This document shows positions 34,346 through 45,307 of a DNA stretch of 64,000 nucleotides, piece after piece. The position numbers and the translations under genes are program-made. Origin of the DNA: Lepidostoma basale (taxonomy: Eukaryota; Arthropoda; Insecta; Trichoptera; Lepidostomatidae); contig JAHDVF020000890.1 of the NCBI GenBank assembly GCA_022606425.2, positions 86,001-150,000 of the forward strand, in the 5' to 3' direction. The notes beneath the pieces are model-generated. The model saw nothing but the letters and a program-made list of their open reading frames with translations. It searched no databases and was not told the DNA's origin. The number at the start of each line of letters is the position of its first letter. Positions within the stretch are counted from its first letter, which is position 1.

Positions 34346-34784
34346 TTCTGAAAAGTCTATGGAATAAACCAAAGCAAACGCGGCGAAATATTGTATATTT
34401 ATGGGCTGATCGATCTAAGAATTATCTGTGGTCAGTTTTTATGATGATTAATGACTATGAAAGAAAGCCGTATATCTCATTAATCGATGATGTATTGCGA
34501 GCATTAATCTCCCGCATCTTAATCAGAATCTCACGAGAAGAGATCCGCTAATAGATGGTTATGTACGTACGACCCGGGGATCTCGGAGCCGCCAGGCTAA
34601 GACCAATCTACAACTAATTAGATTCAACACTAATAACTCCACAATTTCACACAGCCTGGATTCGTGATGCAAATGCTGTGAGATCACGTATAGTGCTTCC
34701 TCCAAAACAGGAGTGATGCTATGTTATGCAAAGAGCACACCTGTCAGTAGGCAAAGAGGATGAACCGCCACACTGTTCTACCCT
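34346..34784. other. Unique low-repeat block
   Basis: Balanced base composition, no repeat within the window, no long motif-bearing ORF. Candidate conserved intronic DNA. Confidence 0.3.
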
Positions 34785-35125
34785 TTTTTTTTTTAAGGAA
34801 CATAGAAGTTCCCGCCACATTACCGAGGCTGTTATAGAGCGTAGAGGCGCCCTTTTGTCAGCCTCGCTCGAACACTCCCTGGGCCTGTCCCCGGTTCATC
34901 CGGGACTTACATTTAAATACGGCAACAACAAGGGGGTGCCAGACCACATTTAATCTACCCCATCTTACTTCTATGCTCCGCTGTACTTTATTGAATAAAT
35001 AAGCGTAATATATAATACATTAACATTTTAAGAACATTATATAAAAGAAAAAAATAATGATACAACCACAGGAATATACAGCGGGAAGAACAGGAGAGGC
35101 AGAGGAGACAAATGCGGGATGGGAA
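34785..35125 (-). mobile_element. A-tailed retroposon family R4, copy 1
   Basis: Shares about 240 bp with 47393-47665: CCGGGACTTACATTT, GGCAACAACAAGGGGGTGCC and GCTGTACTTTATTGAATAAA. The left end is a run of T (34787-34797), that is, a minus-strand A tail after GTTCCTT. A plus-strand frame ending GNNKGVPDHI is shared by both copies and is probably incidental. Not recognised. Confidence 0.65.
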
Positions 35126-35255
35126 AAAAAATGTGGAGTACAGTTTTTTTGTGTGTAATGGTTAGCACTCTGGACTCTCTGTTCTAACCTTTATTATAAT
35201 TAATCATTTAATTAAACGATGATTTTTTTATAAACAGCTTCCACATATTGTCATA
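35126..35255. other. No feature seen
   Basis: AT-rich spacer. Confidence 0.3.
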
Positions 35256-35266
35256 ATTTTGACAGC

Positions 35267-35295
35267 GACCGGTTTCGCCAGACTAGCTGGCACAG
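35267..35295 (-). ncRNA. Hammerhead-like motif, class D
   Basis: Minus strand: CTGT, stem II GCCAG/CTGGC with loop CTAGT, GAA, ACCGGT, C. The core is shortened (CTGTG before the stem). A second class D half (AACCGGTCGCTGTT) follows on the plus strand at 35299-35312. Confidence 0.45.
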
Positions 35296-35689
35296 GCTTA
35301 ACCGGTCGCTGTTAAAAATAATGACAATAAGTGTAAGTAGTTATTTAAAAAAAACATCGTTAACGAGTAACTTGGGTCAAAAGAGGTGCCTCCATGTGAG
35401 GTGTAGTTATCTATAATGCCCAACGCCCCTGGAAACAACATCAAAGGCATGAGAAAGAAGACAAATAAGATTTATCTTCTATATTCACTTTCACTTTGTG
35501 TTGTGTATTCATATTTGAATAAACATAATTACACTTGGTATTACAACACTTTATTTCACCAAACACAGACATGTTTCAGTTATAATACATATTCGCACCT
35601 TCGGTAAGACAAGGGCATAATTGTTATAAATTCTCAAAATGAGTTAAGTATGCCAATGTATTTTAAAAACATCCTATTTATTGTTTCTT

Positions 35690-35875
35690 GAACAATGATG
35701 TAAAACTCCATTATAAATAATTAATATGAATTAAAACGTCAGTTTTCTAGAGGTTTTATTATATTTTATAATGCCTTAGAAGGGCGAAACATGTCATTCC
35801 CATAAAATATAATAAAACTTCTAGAAAACTGACGTTTTCATTCGTATTAATTATTAAAAACATCCCTTTATCTGG
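35690..35875 (+). repeat. Class A ribozyme-like element
   Basis: An inverted flank CGTCAGTTTTCTAGAGGTTTTATTA (split by the motif) precedes ATAATGCCTTAGAAGGGC, GAAACATGTC (C17 at 35795) and AAAACTTCTAGAAAACTGACG. Stem II GCC/GGGC, stem III ACATGT and GUC are present; the core upstream of stem II is incomplete (TATAATG). Confidence 0.6.
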
Positions 35876-36520
35876 AGGAACAAAGACGCTCATTAAGTTC
35901 AGTCTCATTTTGCCATAGGGCGATAGTGTATGATCAATATAGCCAGAATAACACGATTAATATTATTTATTTAATATTAATAGTCTCTAATGAAAAATTA
36001 CAAAAGTGCAATTGTGCCCTTGTCTTACCGAAGGTACGATATAACCGAAACGTATCTGGGTTTAGTGAAGTGATGTAATACCAAGTGTAATTATATATAA
36101 TATATTCAAAAATAAAATAAAAAGGTCTTAATAAGAATTGCTTGCCATTGACAGCCAGAAGAAGACGACTGACATAAAAATATTACGTCATAATGTGTAT
36201 TGTAAGATATTTCCACTTTTTTAAGTCGGTATGAATAATACAAGCAAATTCTAAAAGCTCGTGAATCCGGAATCAGAGGGTGTGTTGCCATAAAAAGATG
36301 TCTGATAAATAATTCTCACTGGGTACAAAAAATATCATACAAAGCGAATGCAAGAAAATCCTTTTTGTACTCGTTAAACATTCCCGTTTGACATTTTGTT
36401 TGGAATACGGCAACAAAGAATGAGAATAAAATAGTAGAATTTTTGAATTACAGTTTATATTCATAATTAGTTAAATAATAATTGAATGAAAATATGTTTT
36501 TTCAACTACTTCGGCTTTTG
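35876..36520. other. Intron sequence; no gene
   Basis: 35980-36100 shares short blocks with 35500-35640 in inverted order (TTGTCTTACCGAAGG/CCTTCGGTAAGACAAGG), so 35510-36100 may be one larger fold-back unit enclosing the class A motif. Otherwise nothing. Confidence 0.45.
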
Positions 36521-36536
36521 TCTTTATTTCGACAGC

Positions 36537-36569
36537 GACCGTTTTCGCCAGGGTCGCTGGCATCGACAG
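36537..36569 (-). ncRNA. Hammerhead-like motif, class D
   Basis: Minus strand: CTGTCGA, stem II GCCAG/CTGGC with loop CGACC, GAA, AACGGT, C. It has the same A6-to-U change as the copy at 3424. Confidence 0.5.
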
Positions 36570-36939
36570 ACTGGTGACACTATTGCAAACTGAGTCTTTT
36601 ATAAACATATAAATGATTCTTAAAAATAATCTTAAAATAATTATGTAAAATTTACTGAATTTAAATATTGGCAGTAAAGTTATTTAAGATGATTCTTATT
36701 CAATACAATGGATTTTTGAATTTTATTATCGCTGACATATGTATGTAACGTTTGAAAATTATGTATACACTCATATATATATATAACGTTTGAAAAAAAC
36801 ATAATAATGTTTTTAATATTACTGAATTTAAATATAATGTAATCTTGGTCCATTAGGTTGGCAACGCCTTATATTTTTTCCATCCATTAGTACCTTAACG
36901 TTTTAAGAAAAAATAAATTACTTCAAAATTAATTAATTA

Positions 36940-37127
36940 GAATTAAAACGTCTGTTTTCTATATATTTTTGTGAATGACATGTTTCACCTATCGAAGCCA
37001 TTATCAAATGTATATGTAATTTATACATGTGATAATGCCTTAGACGGGCGAAACATTTCATTCACATAAAATATAATAAAACTTCTATAAAACAGACATT
37101 TTCATTCGTATTAATTATTTAAGATGA
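36940..37127 (+). repeat. Class A inverted pair, interrupted at 37127 by a LINE
   Basis: The left half (36950-37010, minus sense) and right half (37020-37110, plus sense) are inverted copies around ATGTATATGTAATTTATACA. The right half reads GTGATAATGCCTTAGACGGG then CGAAACATTTCATTC. The downstream flank of this element resumes at 39471, after the Jockey insertion. Confidence 0.75.
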
Positions 37128-39458
37128 CTTGGACTTAGATCTTCTGGCTTACAGAGGTTCAGCTCATGTGGCTATTCCTCTTACGTCTGATGGGAACATT
37201 GTTGGAAGGTGATTTGGTGGGTTGTTAGTTTATTCGGGGGCATGATTTGTGTGGCCCGGAGTGTTCCTCTGAAGGAGAATCGATTTTGGGCGCTTGTGGC
37301 GGCTGGAAGTGTTTGGGTCGTAATTAGAGAGGTCTTTTATTGTGGGGTTGGGATGTGAAGGGAGTCCTTTGTAAAAACGTTCGGCAAGTTTCAGAATGAA
37401 TTCATCTATCATCGGGATTCCCGATTCTAGGTGCAGTTGTGTAATCCTGGTCCATGAAGGCGCACCAAGCGATAAACGGATAGCCTTATTTTGCAGGGTT
37501 TGGAGTGTTTGTATGTGACTCGAAGCTGCATAGCCCCAGATTGGGGCTGCATAAGTGAAGATCGGCCTTATAACCGTTTTGTATATCAGGAGTTTATTGT
37601 CGATGCTTAGTTTACTGTTTCTAGCTAACATTGGGTAGAGGGCTGAGATTGCTTTTGACGCGGCTTTGACTTTATTTGTAATGTGTGGCCTCCATGTCAG
37701 CTTAGAATCCAAGGTAACCCCAAGGTATTTGATTGTTTTGGTCCAAGGAACGTCTTGGCCGAACATTTTTATGTTGGGAATGTTTGGAGGAATGTGTCTT
37801 TTACTGAAAAGGGTCGCTGCGCTTTTACTCGGATTGATGGTAATGCACCAGTTTCTGCACCACACCTCTAGCACATCGGCCTGTTTTTGCACCCTGCGGG
37901 TCGCGAGAAGCGGCCTTTTAGCACTGGAGATGATGCCCGTATCGTCAGCGAATTGGGCAATGTGGGTGTTCTGATCTCGGGGAAGAGGGATATCACTGCA
38001 GTAGATGTTGAACAGAGTAGGAGCCATTACTGAACCTTGGGGAACTCCTGCTCTGATAGGGCGTACAAGGGATTTGGCCTTGTTGATTTTGACGCTGAAA
38101 AGGCGATCGGACAGAAAGCTGGCTATGAGTTGAATCATAGGCAGTGGGATGTTTGCTTTTCCCATTTTGTATAACAAGCCGGTGTGCCAGACGCGGTCGA
38201 ATGCTTTACTGACATCTAGGGAAAAGAAAGTGGTGAATTTGCGCGTGTTAAAGTTTGTGGCAATAAGTTCAACTACACGAAGTAGCTGATGTTGTGTGGA
38301 GTGTTGGGCACGGAAACCGTGTTGAAAATCTGGAATGATACTCTGTTCGTGAAGTGTTGTTTTGAGTCTTGATTGTATGAGTTTTTCCAACAATTTACCA
38401 GTGCAAGGAAGAAGACTAATTGGTCTATGATTTGAAGGAGCTGTTGGGTCCTTGCCTGGCTTGGGAAGAAGGATAACGTCTGCGATTTTGTAGGGTTTCG
38501 GGAAGTATCGGAGTCTAAGGGATGCGTTGAAGATCGCTGTCAGGGCACAGATGCCTTTGAGAGGGAGAGATTTGAGAATTTTGTTAGATATTGAGTCAGG
38601 ACCTGGTGATTTGCGGGTATTAAGATATTTTATTTGTTGTTTCACCTCTCTAGGTGAGGTGAATGGGATCGGTGGGGATGAAGGAGTTTTGGCTAAGAGT
38701 TGTGAAACGTGAGATTCGATCGAGGCCACGAATAATGGATTGTCATGTTCGTTATTTGTCGTGAATTGATCTTCTAGGCTCGCTGCAAATGTTTCTGCCC
38801 TGTCGGCGTCGGAGTACACTAATCCATTTGGACCTTGTAACGGTGTGATTCTTGAGTGGGGTTTGCGAAGATTTTTGGATAATTTCCAGAAGGCTGTCTT
38901 GTCGTCATCGTTTAATGACTCTAGATAATCCATCCAGCGGTCATTGCGTAAGTCGGTGATGGCTTTTTTGACGTCAATGTTTAGTTTGTTGAGAAGTGTT
39001 TTATCCTGAGGTTGTCGATATTTTTGCCATCTTTTTCTAATGGTATTTTTGTGGCGTATTATCTGTTGGATATCGGCAGGTAGATTTGGTCTGTATATGT
39101 CGTTGTCTACAACTGTGGTTGCATTTTTAGAGCAGTCTGTAGGATAAATGTCATTTCATTCGTGACCTGATCGAGAGATTCTGGGTCTGCAATTTTTGTT
39201 GGGATTTTGATCATTTCGTGGATGATTTCGGGAAGAGAATACCAATTAATTTTATTTCTGGTGGGGAAATGGGGGTCACGGTGGAATGGTTCATCAGAGA
39301 TGTAGATAAGTATAGGGATATGATCAGAGGATAGTTCGTCTACTACCTGTAGGGTGAGAGGGAGGGTAAAGTTTTTAGTCATGACAATATCGATGACGTC
39401 CGGGGAATGTTTTGGATTTTTATTGAAAATTGTCGGAGTATCGGGAGCTGTGATGAAA
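37128..39458 (-). mobile_element. Jockey-type LINE, 5'-truncated, with 12-bp target-site duplication
   Basis: TATTTAAGATGA occurs at 37116-37127 and at 39459-39470, directly flanking 2331 bp. The element runs on the minus strand, from the C-terminal part of an APE endonuclease (VIDIVMTKNFTLPL, ELSSDHIPILI) into a complete RT. The flanks join into a class A ribozyme-like element when it is removed. The truncation and duplication are as expected of target-primed reverse transcription. No A tail is evident at the 3' end. Confidence 0.93.
37230..39130 (-). CDS. Jockey-type ORF2: RT and C-terminal domain, nearly intact
   Basis: A minus frame is open from about 39130 to a stop at 37230; the first Met is at 38933 (567 codons). 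It contains RKSPGPDSISNKILKSLP, HRPISLLPCTGKLLEKLIQS, motif A FFSLDVSKAFDRVWHTGLLY, RAGVPQGSVMAPTLFNIYCS, the catalytic AQFADDTGIISS and the thumb block IKYLGVTLDSKLTWRPHI. The end is LIYKTVIRPIFTYAAPIWGY and SHIQTLQTLQNKAIRLSLGA. One frameshift near 39115-39130 separates it from the endonuclease remnant, whose frame ends at 39107. All RT catalytic Asp residues are present. Confidence 0.95.
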
Positions 39459-39666
39459 TATTTAAGATGAAGTTTTACTTAATTGTTCAAGAAACACATG
39501 TCACGAACTTTATAGAAATTAAACGAGCAAATTTCGTAATTTCATATAAAGAACTTAATTTGTGTTGTGACATTTTTAAAAATAATAACACTTTTCTTCG
39601 TGTTATTTACCACTTTATTTTATCAAACCAACCGGTTTCGTTGCCAGTATGTTTTAACCCTGAACC

Positions 39667-39702
39667 CTGACGAACCTCCGGCGGGAGCGAAATCAGCTGG
39701 TT
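39667..39702 (+). ncRNA. Hammerhead ribozyme, class G
   Basis: CTGACGA (39667-39673), stem II CTCC/GGAG (39676-39679 with 39684-39687, loop GGCG), GAA (39689-39691), a five-pair stem III ATCAG/CTGGT (39692-39701), cleavage base T (39702). An inverted, degraded partner lies at 39625-39660 (ACCGGTTTCGTTGCCAGTAT). Confidence 0.6.
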
Positions 39703-39904
39703 TGATAAAACAAAAGTAAAGTGGTAAAGAAACATGTAGAAAAGCGATTGTAAATTATTTAGAATAAATTTTGATAAAAAAAATCAAATAAAGCAGTTAA
39801 TAATTTTTAGTATCATAGAGCTACGACGAAACAATGGAATACGAAACAAAATATTTTTTGAAACGCAAATTTAAAAATTTCAAGGAATGAAAAAAGTGAT
39901 CACT

Positions 39905-40350
39905 ATTACAAACAAACAAACCATCACGCCGTTTCCCCGCGGGGTAAGCAAAGAGAATGGACCGCCACATTAATTTATCCTGGCAAACCTCTCTAGAATC
40001 CTCCACATTCATACAACGAGTCATACACTCACGTCGATTCCTCCGACTTCTAACATGACCAACCTTTAAAATTTGATTAATTTGGTCATGCCATGTTTTC
40101 CTCGGTCTGCCTCAACTACGTACTCCATTCACATCATTAACGTATACTTTTTTAACCATTCTTTCTCCATCCATGCGTTCCCTATGTCCGAACCATAGCA
40201 GTGATCCTTTCATAATTTTGTTCATAATACCTTCTTCCGCTCTACATTCCTTTCTTATATCAGCATTAGAGATTCTGTCGTATAACGTTCTACCACACAT
40301 ACGTCTTAGGGACCTCATCTCTACCGCATTTATTCTGCTTACTATTATTT
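39905..40350 (-). mobile_element. RTE C-terminal fragment, (GTT)n subfamily
   Basis: Minus strand: RMCGRTLYDRISNADIRKEC, GSLLWFGHRERMDGERMVKK, then a frameshift before RPRKTWHDQINQILKV and the GETA end near 39925. Most similar to the 9529 copy. Confidence 0.88.
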
Positions 40351-41277
40351 TCTAGAAAATTCTTAATGACCGTCGGTGAACAAATGTACTATTTACGTAT
40401 GTGTTTATTTACATGTGTACACAATTAGGGGGGTTTTAATGAACAAAGGACACGAAAAACCAATTTACTCAAAATTAAATGGAAAAGAAGGCCGGTGTTG
40501 GGACAACAGAGCTATTCCCCGGTGTAATCAGAAATAATTCCAGAAATTTATTTAAATCAGTACCTATTCAAGAAATTCATTCAAATACAGAATGACGGAG
40601 CTGGGTACATCGCGGAGTCGACAATAGCGCTCAAAAAGTCATTTCGACACTTTCAATTATGAACGTTATACCGTGTTAGTCTTATATTATGTTCATATAC
40701 TCCACCGGGAAGGAGTAAATCTCATCACATAAACTATGACGGTGTACATTAGTACTAGTGTTGGGACTATTTCGAAATGTTCAAGTAATAATCGAAATAA
40801 TATCGTTATCGTTATTATAATATAAATAAATATTTATGAAAACGTCTCTTTTTTAGATATCTTATTTCATATGCTATAAAATATAACAGAACTTTTGAAA
40901 AGCAGACGTGGTCATCAATATTAAATATAATAATTTATACCATAGCAACTCTCTCATTGAATTTATTTTAGATTATTTATTTTAATTTATTGATTCTTGA
41001 AAACATATGAAAAATTTTAATGAAAGGTTTTTTTTTCTACTCTTTATAAATAAAGACCTTACCAAGGCATTATAAAATATTGATGCCCTATAATATTATA
41101 AACTTTATAAATAATAATAAAAATGATATAAAGGTATTTTATGTTTTCCCATAATAATGTAGAATTCAATATCGCTTTCCAACTTTTCAGGAGTGATATC
41201 TCCAGGCGGCTTCTAAACAATGCGTTAATGGCGATAGCCTTCACATTGTGTTAATAAAGTAGTTTGCTAAATGCTAA
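40351..41277. other. Intron; unique block 40420-40740, then AT-rich
   Basis: No ORF with a recognisable motif. A class A tail (TTTTGAAAAGCAGACG) is visible near 40880. Confidence 0.35.
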
Positions 41278-41600
41278 AAATTAATCTCCATAGATGGCGT
41301 TAGTGTGTGGATTATATAGATTAATCTTAAAAAGATTAACATATGTAATCAAATCTACATAGATGGCGTATTGAAACTGCTATGTGAAGATAAGTATAGA
41401 TTTGTAACATATATACAACCTCCAAAAATTTGTCTTACATGGTCATAAAGAAATAGGTGGAATGGGGAATGTTGTAATTACATAAAGCGTGCGCTTAATC
41501 CAACCAATGACAGGTCATAAGTCCTGTAAACACCTTGATCAACCATATTCAGTTTCCAGTTTGCATCTTCGTCTCTATTGAGATACAATTAAATTTCATG
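41278..41600 (+). mobile_element. Retroposon family R3, copy 2
   Basis: From ATAGATGGCGTTAGTGTG to the family end ATTGAGATACAATTAA. It contains CATAGATGGCG twice about 75 bp apart. It is an inverted near-full-length match to 42400-42720. Confidence 0.75.
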
Positions 41601-41770
41601 AATTAATCACCCACCATGGGTGAAATCCAGTATTCGTATACAAGTATATGTATACATTCACAAAAAAAAATATTAATAAAATATTGTTTAAACAAAACGT
41701 TTTATTCAATTATAAAAGAGTTCAAAATCAATAAATTGATACAATAAGTCTTAATTTTATAGTTATAGAT

Positions 41771-41940
41771 TGGGGTGGTGGTCTAGGGGGTAGAACGCTT
41801 CGCTCTTGATCCAGGGGAAATGGGTTCAAGCCTGGACACGATCAGATTCCTTCTTCGTAATAATCTATTTTCTGCTCATATTGAAGATTGTAAAATAAAT
41901 TCTAATTTGAATCCTTGATGTTAATCTATAAAAACAATCA
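41771..41940 (+). mobile_element. tRNA-derived SINE, family S2, copy 1
   Basis: The A box TGGTCTAGGGG (41779-41789) and B box GGTTCAAGCCT (41823-41833) are spaced as in a tRNA gene. The downstream AGATTCCTTCTTC and TAAAATAAATTCTAAT blocks are shared with the copy at 42836-43010. The anticodon arm is not tRNA-like enough for a gene. Confidence 0.78.
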
Positions 41941-42399
41941 ATGCGCTTAAACATTCGAGAATAATCGATTATAATCGATTTTGCATTTGAAACTCCCCAC
42001 CACTAGCGGACGAGACTCGTTCAGTGCTTTCCTAAAGCGCCGTCTACATCCCAGTTTACAATCTCCTATGAAAATTTACATCAAAATGTAATCCGCGTCT
42101 GCTTTAGGTTTCATTTGACACTCCTCCCCATATAAACTTAATGGGTACTTCAGCGCGAAGCAATATCTGGATTAAACCTGTGTCATTGAGAACGCGCGCG
42201 AACTACAAGCATTACGCCGGCTTAGTGCGCGCGTGAGCGGGCCATGCAGCCGCGGGGCTAGAGGACACACTCTGCCAATAGCTGTTTCGCCTTACGGGCC
42301 CGTTTGCTTATAATGCAAATACGTATAATTATCAAGCACATCTGTAAATAAATTCCATGCCAATTCATATAGCAATGAAATCATATCATGATTTAATTG
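41941..42399. other. Unique GC-rich block (42000-42330)
   Basis: The most GC-rich unique stretch in the window, with runs such as GAACGCGCGCGAACTACAAG and GCAGCCGCGGGGCTAGAGG. No ORF or splice-flanked exon found. Candidate conserved non-coding element in the 12-kb shg intron. Confidence 0.35.
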
Positions 42400-42720
42400 T
42401 ATCTAAATAGAGAAGAAGATACAAATTGGAAACTGAATATGGTTGATCAAGGTGTTTTCAGGACTTATGACCTGTCATTGGTTGGGTTAAGTGCACACTT
42501 TATGTAATTACAACATTCCCCATTCCACATTTCTTATGACCATGTCTGACAAATTTTTGGAAGTTGTATATATGTTAAAGTCCAACACCAGAATTCACAT
42601 GTCAGTTTCAATGCGCCATCTGTGAAGATTTTGATTATATATGTTAATCTCTTAGATTAATCTATATAATCTACATACTAACGCCATCTATGAAGATTTA
42701 TGTTTATTAAGCATTAAGCA
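42400..42720 (-). mobile_element. Retroposon family R3, copy 3
   Basis: Inverted relative to 41278-41600. Same constant end (minus strand ATTTAGATACAATTAA) and the TAGATGGCGTTAGTATG start. Confidence 0.75.
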
Positions 42721-42835
42721 TTCAATCATTTCACATTGTTTGCAAACGATGCACTACTGATTTGCTGTTGTTCAAGGAAATGATAAATTTTAGACATTCA
42801 TAAAAAAAACTGGAAACCAACGGAAAACTACCACT

Positions 42836-43010
42836 TCGGGTGATGATCTAGGGGACAGAATGCTTGGCTCAGGGGACATGGGTTCAAGCCTGGTTACGAC
42901 CAGATTCCTTCTTCATAACCATGAGGTATTTTATTCTCATATTAAAGATGGTAAAATTAATTCTAATGCGATTGATTCAAATCCTTGGAATTAATATTTT
43001 TTAAATATAT
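42836..43010 (+). mobile_element. tRNA-derived SINE, family S2, copy 2
   Basis: A-box region TGATCTAGGGG (42844-42854), B box GGTTCAAGCCT (42881-42891), then CCAGATTCCTTCTTCATAAC and TAAAATTAATTCTAAT as in copy 1. Confidence 0.78.
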
Positions 43011-43299
43011 ATAAAAGGCCCAATTAGCATAAAAAACAGCAAAATTCAATCCCTAGAATTGAAACTTCGAAGACATGTACATATATGGGTGGCAACCATT
43101 AGATGTAGCCATTATACTTACGATAATGGGAACAAAGACTTGAATATCTAGTTCCTATAAATGTAGAGATATTTTTTAAATATAAAAAGAAAATAAACAC
43201 TTTCTATATTAACTACGAAATTGTAATAATACGTGACGTCAACTACTTTTGCTTGTGACCTAGCTTCATAAGGGAAATATAAAAACGCTTTTACATTAA

Positions 43300-43600
43300 G
43301 GATCATGAAGATGGTTTGGACACATGGAAGTAATGAATGAAGAAATAATGAAAAAGAATGTACATGTTATCAATGTTAACGGATCTAGAAAAAGAGGAAG
43401 ACCGAGGAAAACGTGACACGATCAAATAAACAATTTATTGAATGTATTGAATGAGGAATCGGAAAAATCGACGTGCATGCATGACACTATGTATGAATGT
43501 CGAGGAAGCGAGAGAATTATGACAGGAAAGAACAGTGTGGCGGTCTATTATTTCTGCCCACCCCTTCAGTGAGACAGCGTGTTATTTAGTTAGTTAGTAA
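43300..43600 (+). mobile_element. RTE 3' end, decayed
   Basis: RWFGHMEVMNEEIM, then RGRPRKT, RKNRRACMTLCMNVEEAREL and a short TTAGTTAGTTAG tail near 43590. Confidence 0.8.
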
Positions 43601-44120
43601 GAGTAACAATATGTGATTTTTGCAAAAGACTTCAATAAATCAAGAAGATTTTCAAATGAAATGGAGCGAATAAAAAGTCAGCCACGTGTGCAGTTTTCTA
43701 GACCGGCATCATCTGATAAATCGGTGTAAAAATTCACCTCAGCTGAGAAGAAATACGTTTATGTTGGCTGCATGAAAGGAGGAATAAATCTAGAATGCGA
43801 ATTTTCCACATACATCGTTTATTCTCTTTTCCTGTGAAAGTTTACAGCGCCTTTCAAGAACTGCAATCCTTCAAGGATTCCACAGTAACAATGATTCATC
43901 CGAACTATCCACAAACTGCGTCATCTCTCTGATATTTGCGTCCACAAGAAAAATATAGCAAAACTATTGACGTACAGTGTAAACAAAATGTAACATTTTC
44001 AATATCATTGATAATTTATTGAAGAGATACTTGTTATTGAGATGATTAAATTTGTCCTTTGAGATAATTAATTCATTAAAACTGTGCATAACAATTCGTC
44101 TAATTTTTAACCATATATTA
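43601..44120. other. Unique intron sequence, nothing recognised
   Basis: No frame or repeat found. Confidence 0.35.
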
Positions 44121-44124
44121 CTAT

Positions 44125-44255
44125 TATTATTAATTGCTTCTACTTCTTCTTCTTATCTATCAGCCAGTTTCTCTCCACTGCCAAATATAGGCCTTTTCAA
44201 ACCTTTTCCAAATCTCTTTATCCTAATCACACTGATTCCAACCTTGTAATTGTTT
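44125..44255 (-). mobile_element. Short LINE 3' end
   Basis: Minus strand: GKGLKRPIFGSGEKLADR then stop and a GAAGAAGAAG run. The segment resembles the terminal residues plus trinucleotide tail of an insect LINE. Confidence 0.35.
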
Positions 44256-44552
44256 TTAAAATAAAATATAGTAACACAAAAACATAGTGTTTTTAACACT
44301 GTTTGTTTTTAACGCTTTCATACAAACTGCTCCTACTTCTTATACCTGTATTTGACATTCAATTATATATGGAATTTAACACTCATTCATCGAAGAGACT
44401 CACATCCATCACTTTTAATATAAATTCATCATACAATGCATATTAATAAGTAAATAAAAATAATAACTTCTTATTTTGTTTAGTTCGACGTGCAGTAATG
44501 GTACTATGGAATTCCATAATCACGATGTTTTTATGAATTAAAACAATATATG

Positions 44553-44750
44553 ACGACCTTTGTGGCAGAGTGGTAAGTGCTTTGACAGCTACCCCAAAGA
44601 TTCCGGGTTCGATTCCTGGCAAAAGCAGTGTAATTGTTTTACTGTCTTTGTTCTGGGGCAGAATTCATGTGTCAAAAAAATGGCGATAGATAAGCTACCT
44701 ATCACATATCACGAGAATCAATGTGAACCCTTTACACCGATTAAATATTT
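44553..44750 (+). mobile_element. tRNA-derived SINE, family S1, copy 2
   Basis: A box TGGCAGAGTGG (44563-44573) and a perfect B box GGTTCGATTCC (44606-44616), 43 bp apart. The body ATGGCGATAGATAAGCTACC and the end GAACCCTTTACACCG match the minus-strand copy at 8416-8607. Confidence 0.85.
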
Positions 44751-44847
44751 TTTCCTTTTCTAAATTTAATTTTTTTAACGTGCTTCGAAGGTTTTTCCAT
44801 CTACATCATCAGGAGAACGATATATACTTATTTATATTGTTCTCCCC

Positions 44848-44879
44848 ATGATGAAGGCGTAAAACCTTAGAAACATGTC
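44848..44879 (+). ncRNA. Hammerhead-like motif, class H
   Basis: ATGATGA (C3 replaced by A), stem II AGG/CCT with loop CGTAAAA, a TTA bulge, GAA, ACATGT, C at 44879. An inverted partner upstream (44795-44815) reads CTGATGATG on the minus strand with an intact core but a poor second half. Confidence 0.4.
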
Positions 44880-44899
44880 GAGAAAAATAAAATCAATGC

Positions 44900-45181
44900 T
44901 GGAAAAAAATGTGTTTAAATTAAACTTTGATACAAAGCCATTACTTGGTGGTTTGACATATTTCTAAATTAAATACCTTTTCACTTATTATAAACAACTT
45001 TATTTAAGTAAGTAGCCCTACAAATTTAAATAAAGTGGTTTATACATACAAAGTAAAAGGGTACTTAATTTTATTTTTTAAAGTGTTTTATTTCATAAAA
45101 AAATCGTTGAAAATGTGAAATTCCTTAGCTCTCGTCTTTGTAGGGATAAAATCAACACAAAATGATTAGGGTTGTACTTAC
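44900..45181. other. Intron, nothing seen
   Basis: AT-rich. Confidence 0.4.
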
Positions 45182-45307
45182 ATAAGCAGTCTTGATAACC
45201 CCCGTCTGGGGATCAATAGTGAACTTGTGTTTTTCTCCCAGCGTCGTCACGAACTGATACCGGACCGTGCCCCCGCTCTCGGGGGGATCCTTGTCTTCCG
45301 CTTGAAC
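45182..45307 (-). CDS. shg: DE-cadherin exon: EC1, middle
   Basis: 126 nt, 42 codons, phase 0/0; acceptor TTTGGAAG, donor GTAAGT. It reads VQAEDKDPPESGGTVRYQFV (with the DxD-type calcium ligands), then KFTIDPQTGVIKTAY. It joins to RFDRDEP in the next exon 12.3 kb away. Coding identity rests on the match to fly EC1 (VEAVDPDP ... INPSTGVIF). Confidence 0.95.

Noticed and set aside
34726..34953. Plus-strand ORF ending GNNKGVPDHI as a conserved gene
   Set aside because: It recurs at 47375-47563 because both lie in copies of retroposon R4, whose own orientation is minus.
41779..41840. A second tRNA gene
   Set aside because: Same reason; a second copy with the same non-tRNA body lies at 42836.
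44563..44630. A functional tRNA gene
   Set aside because: A and B boxes are good, but the acceptor and anticodon stems do not fold cleanly and the sequence continues into a body shared with 8416-8607, so it is a SINE.
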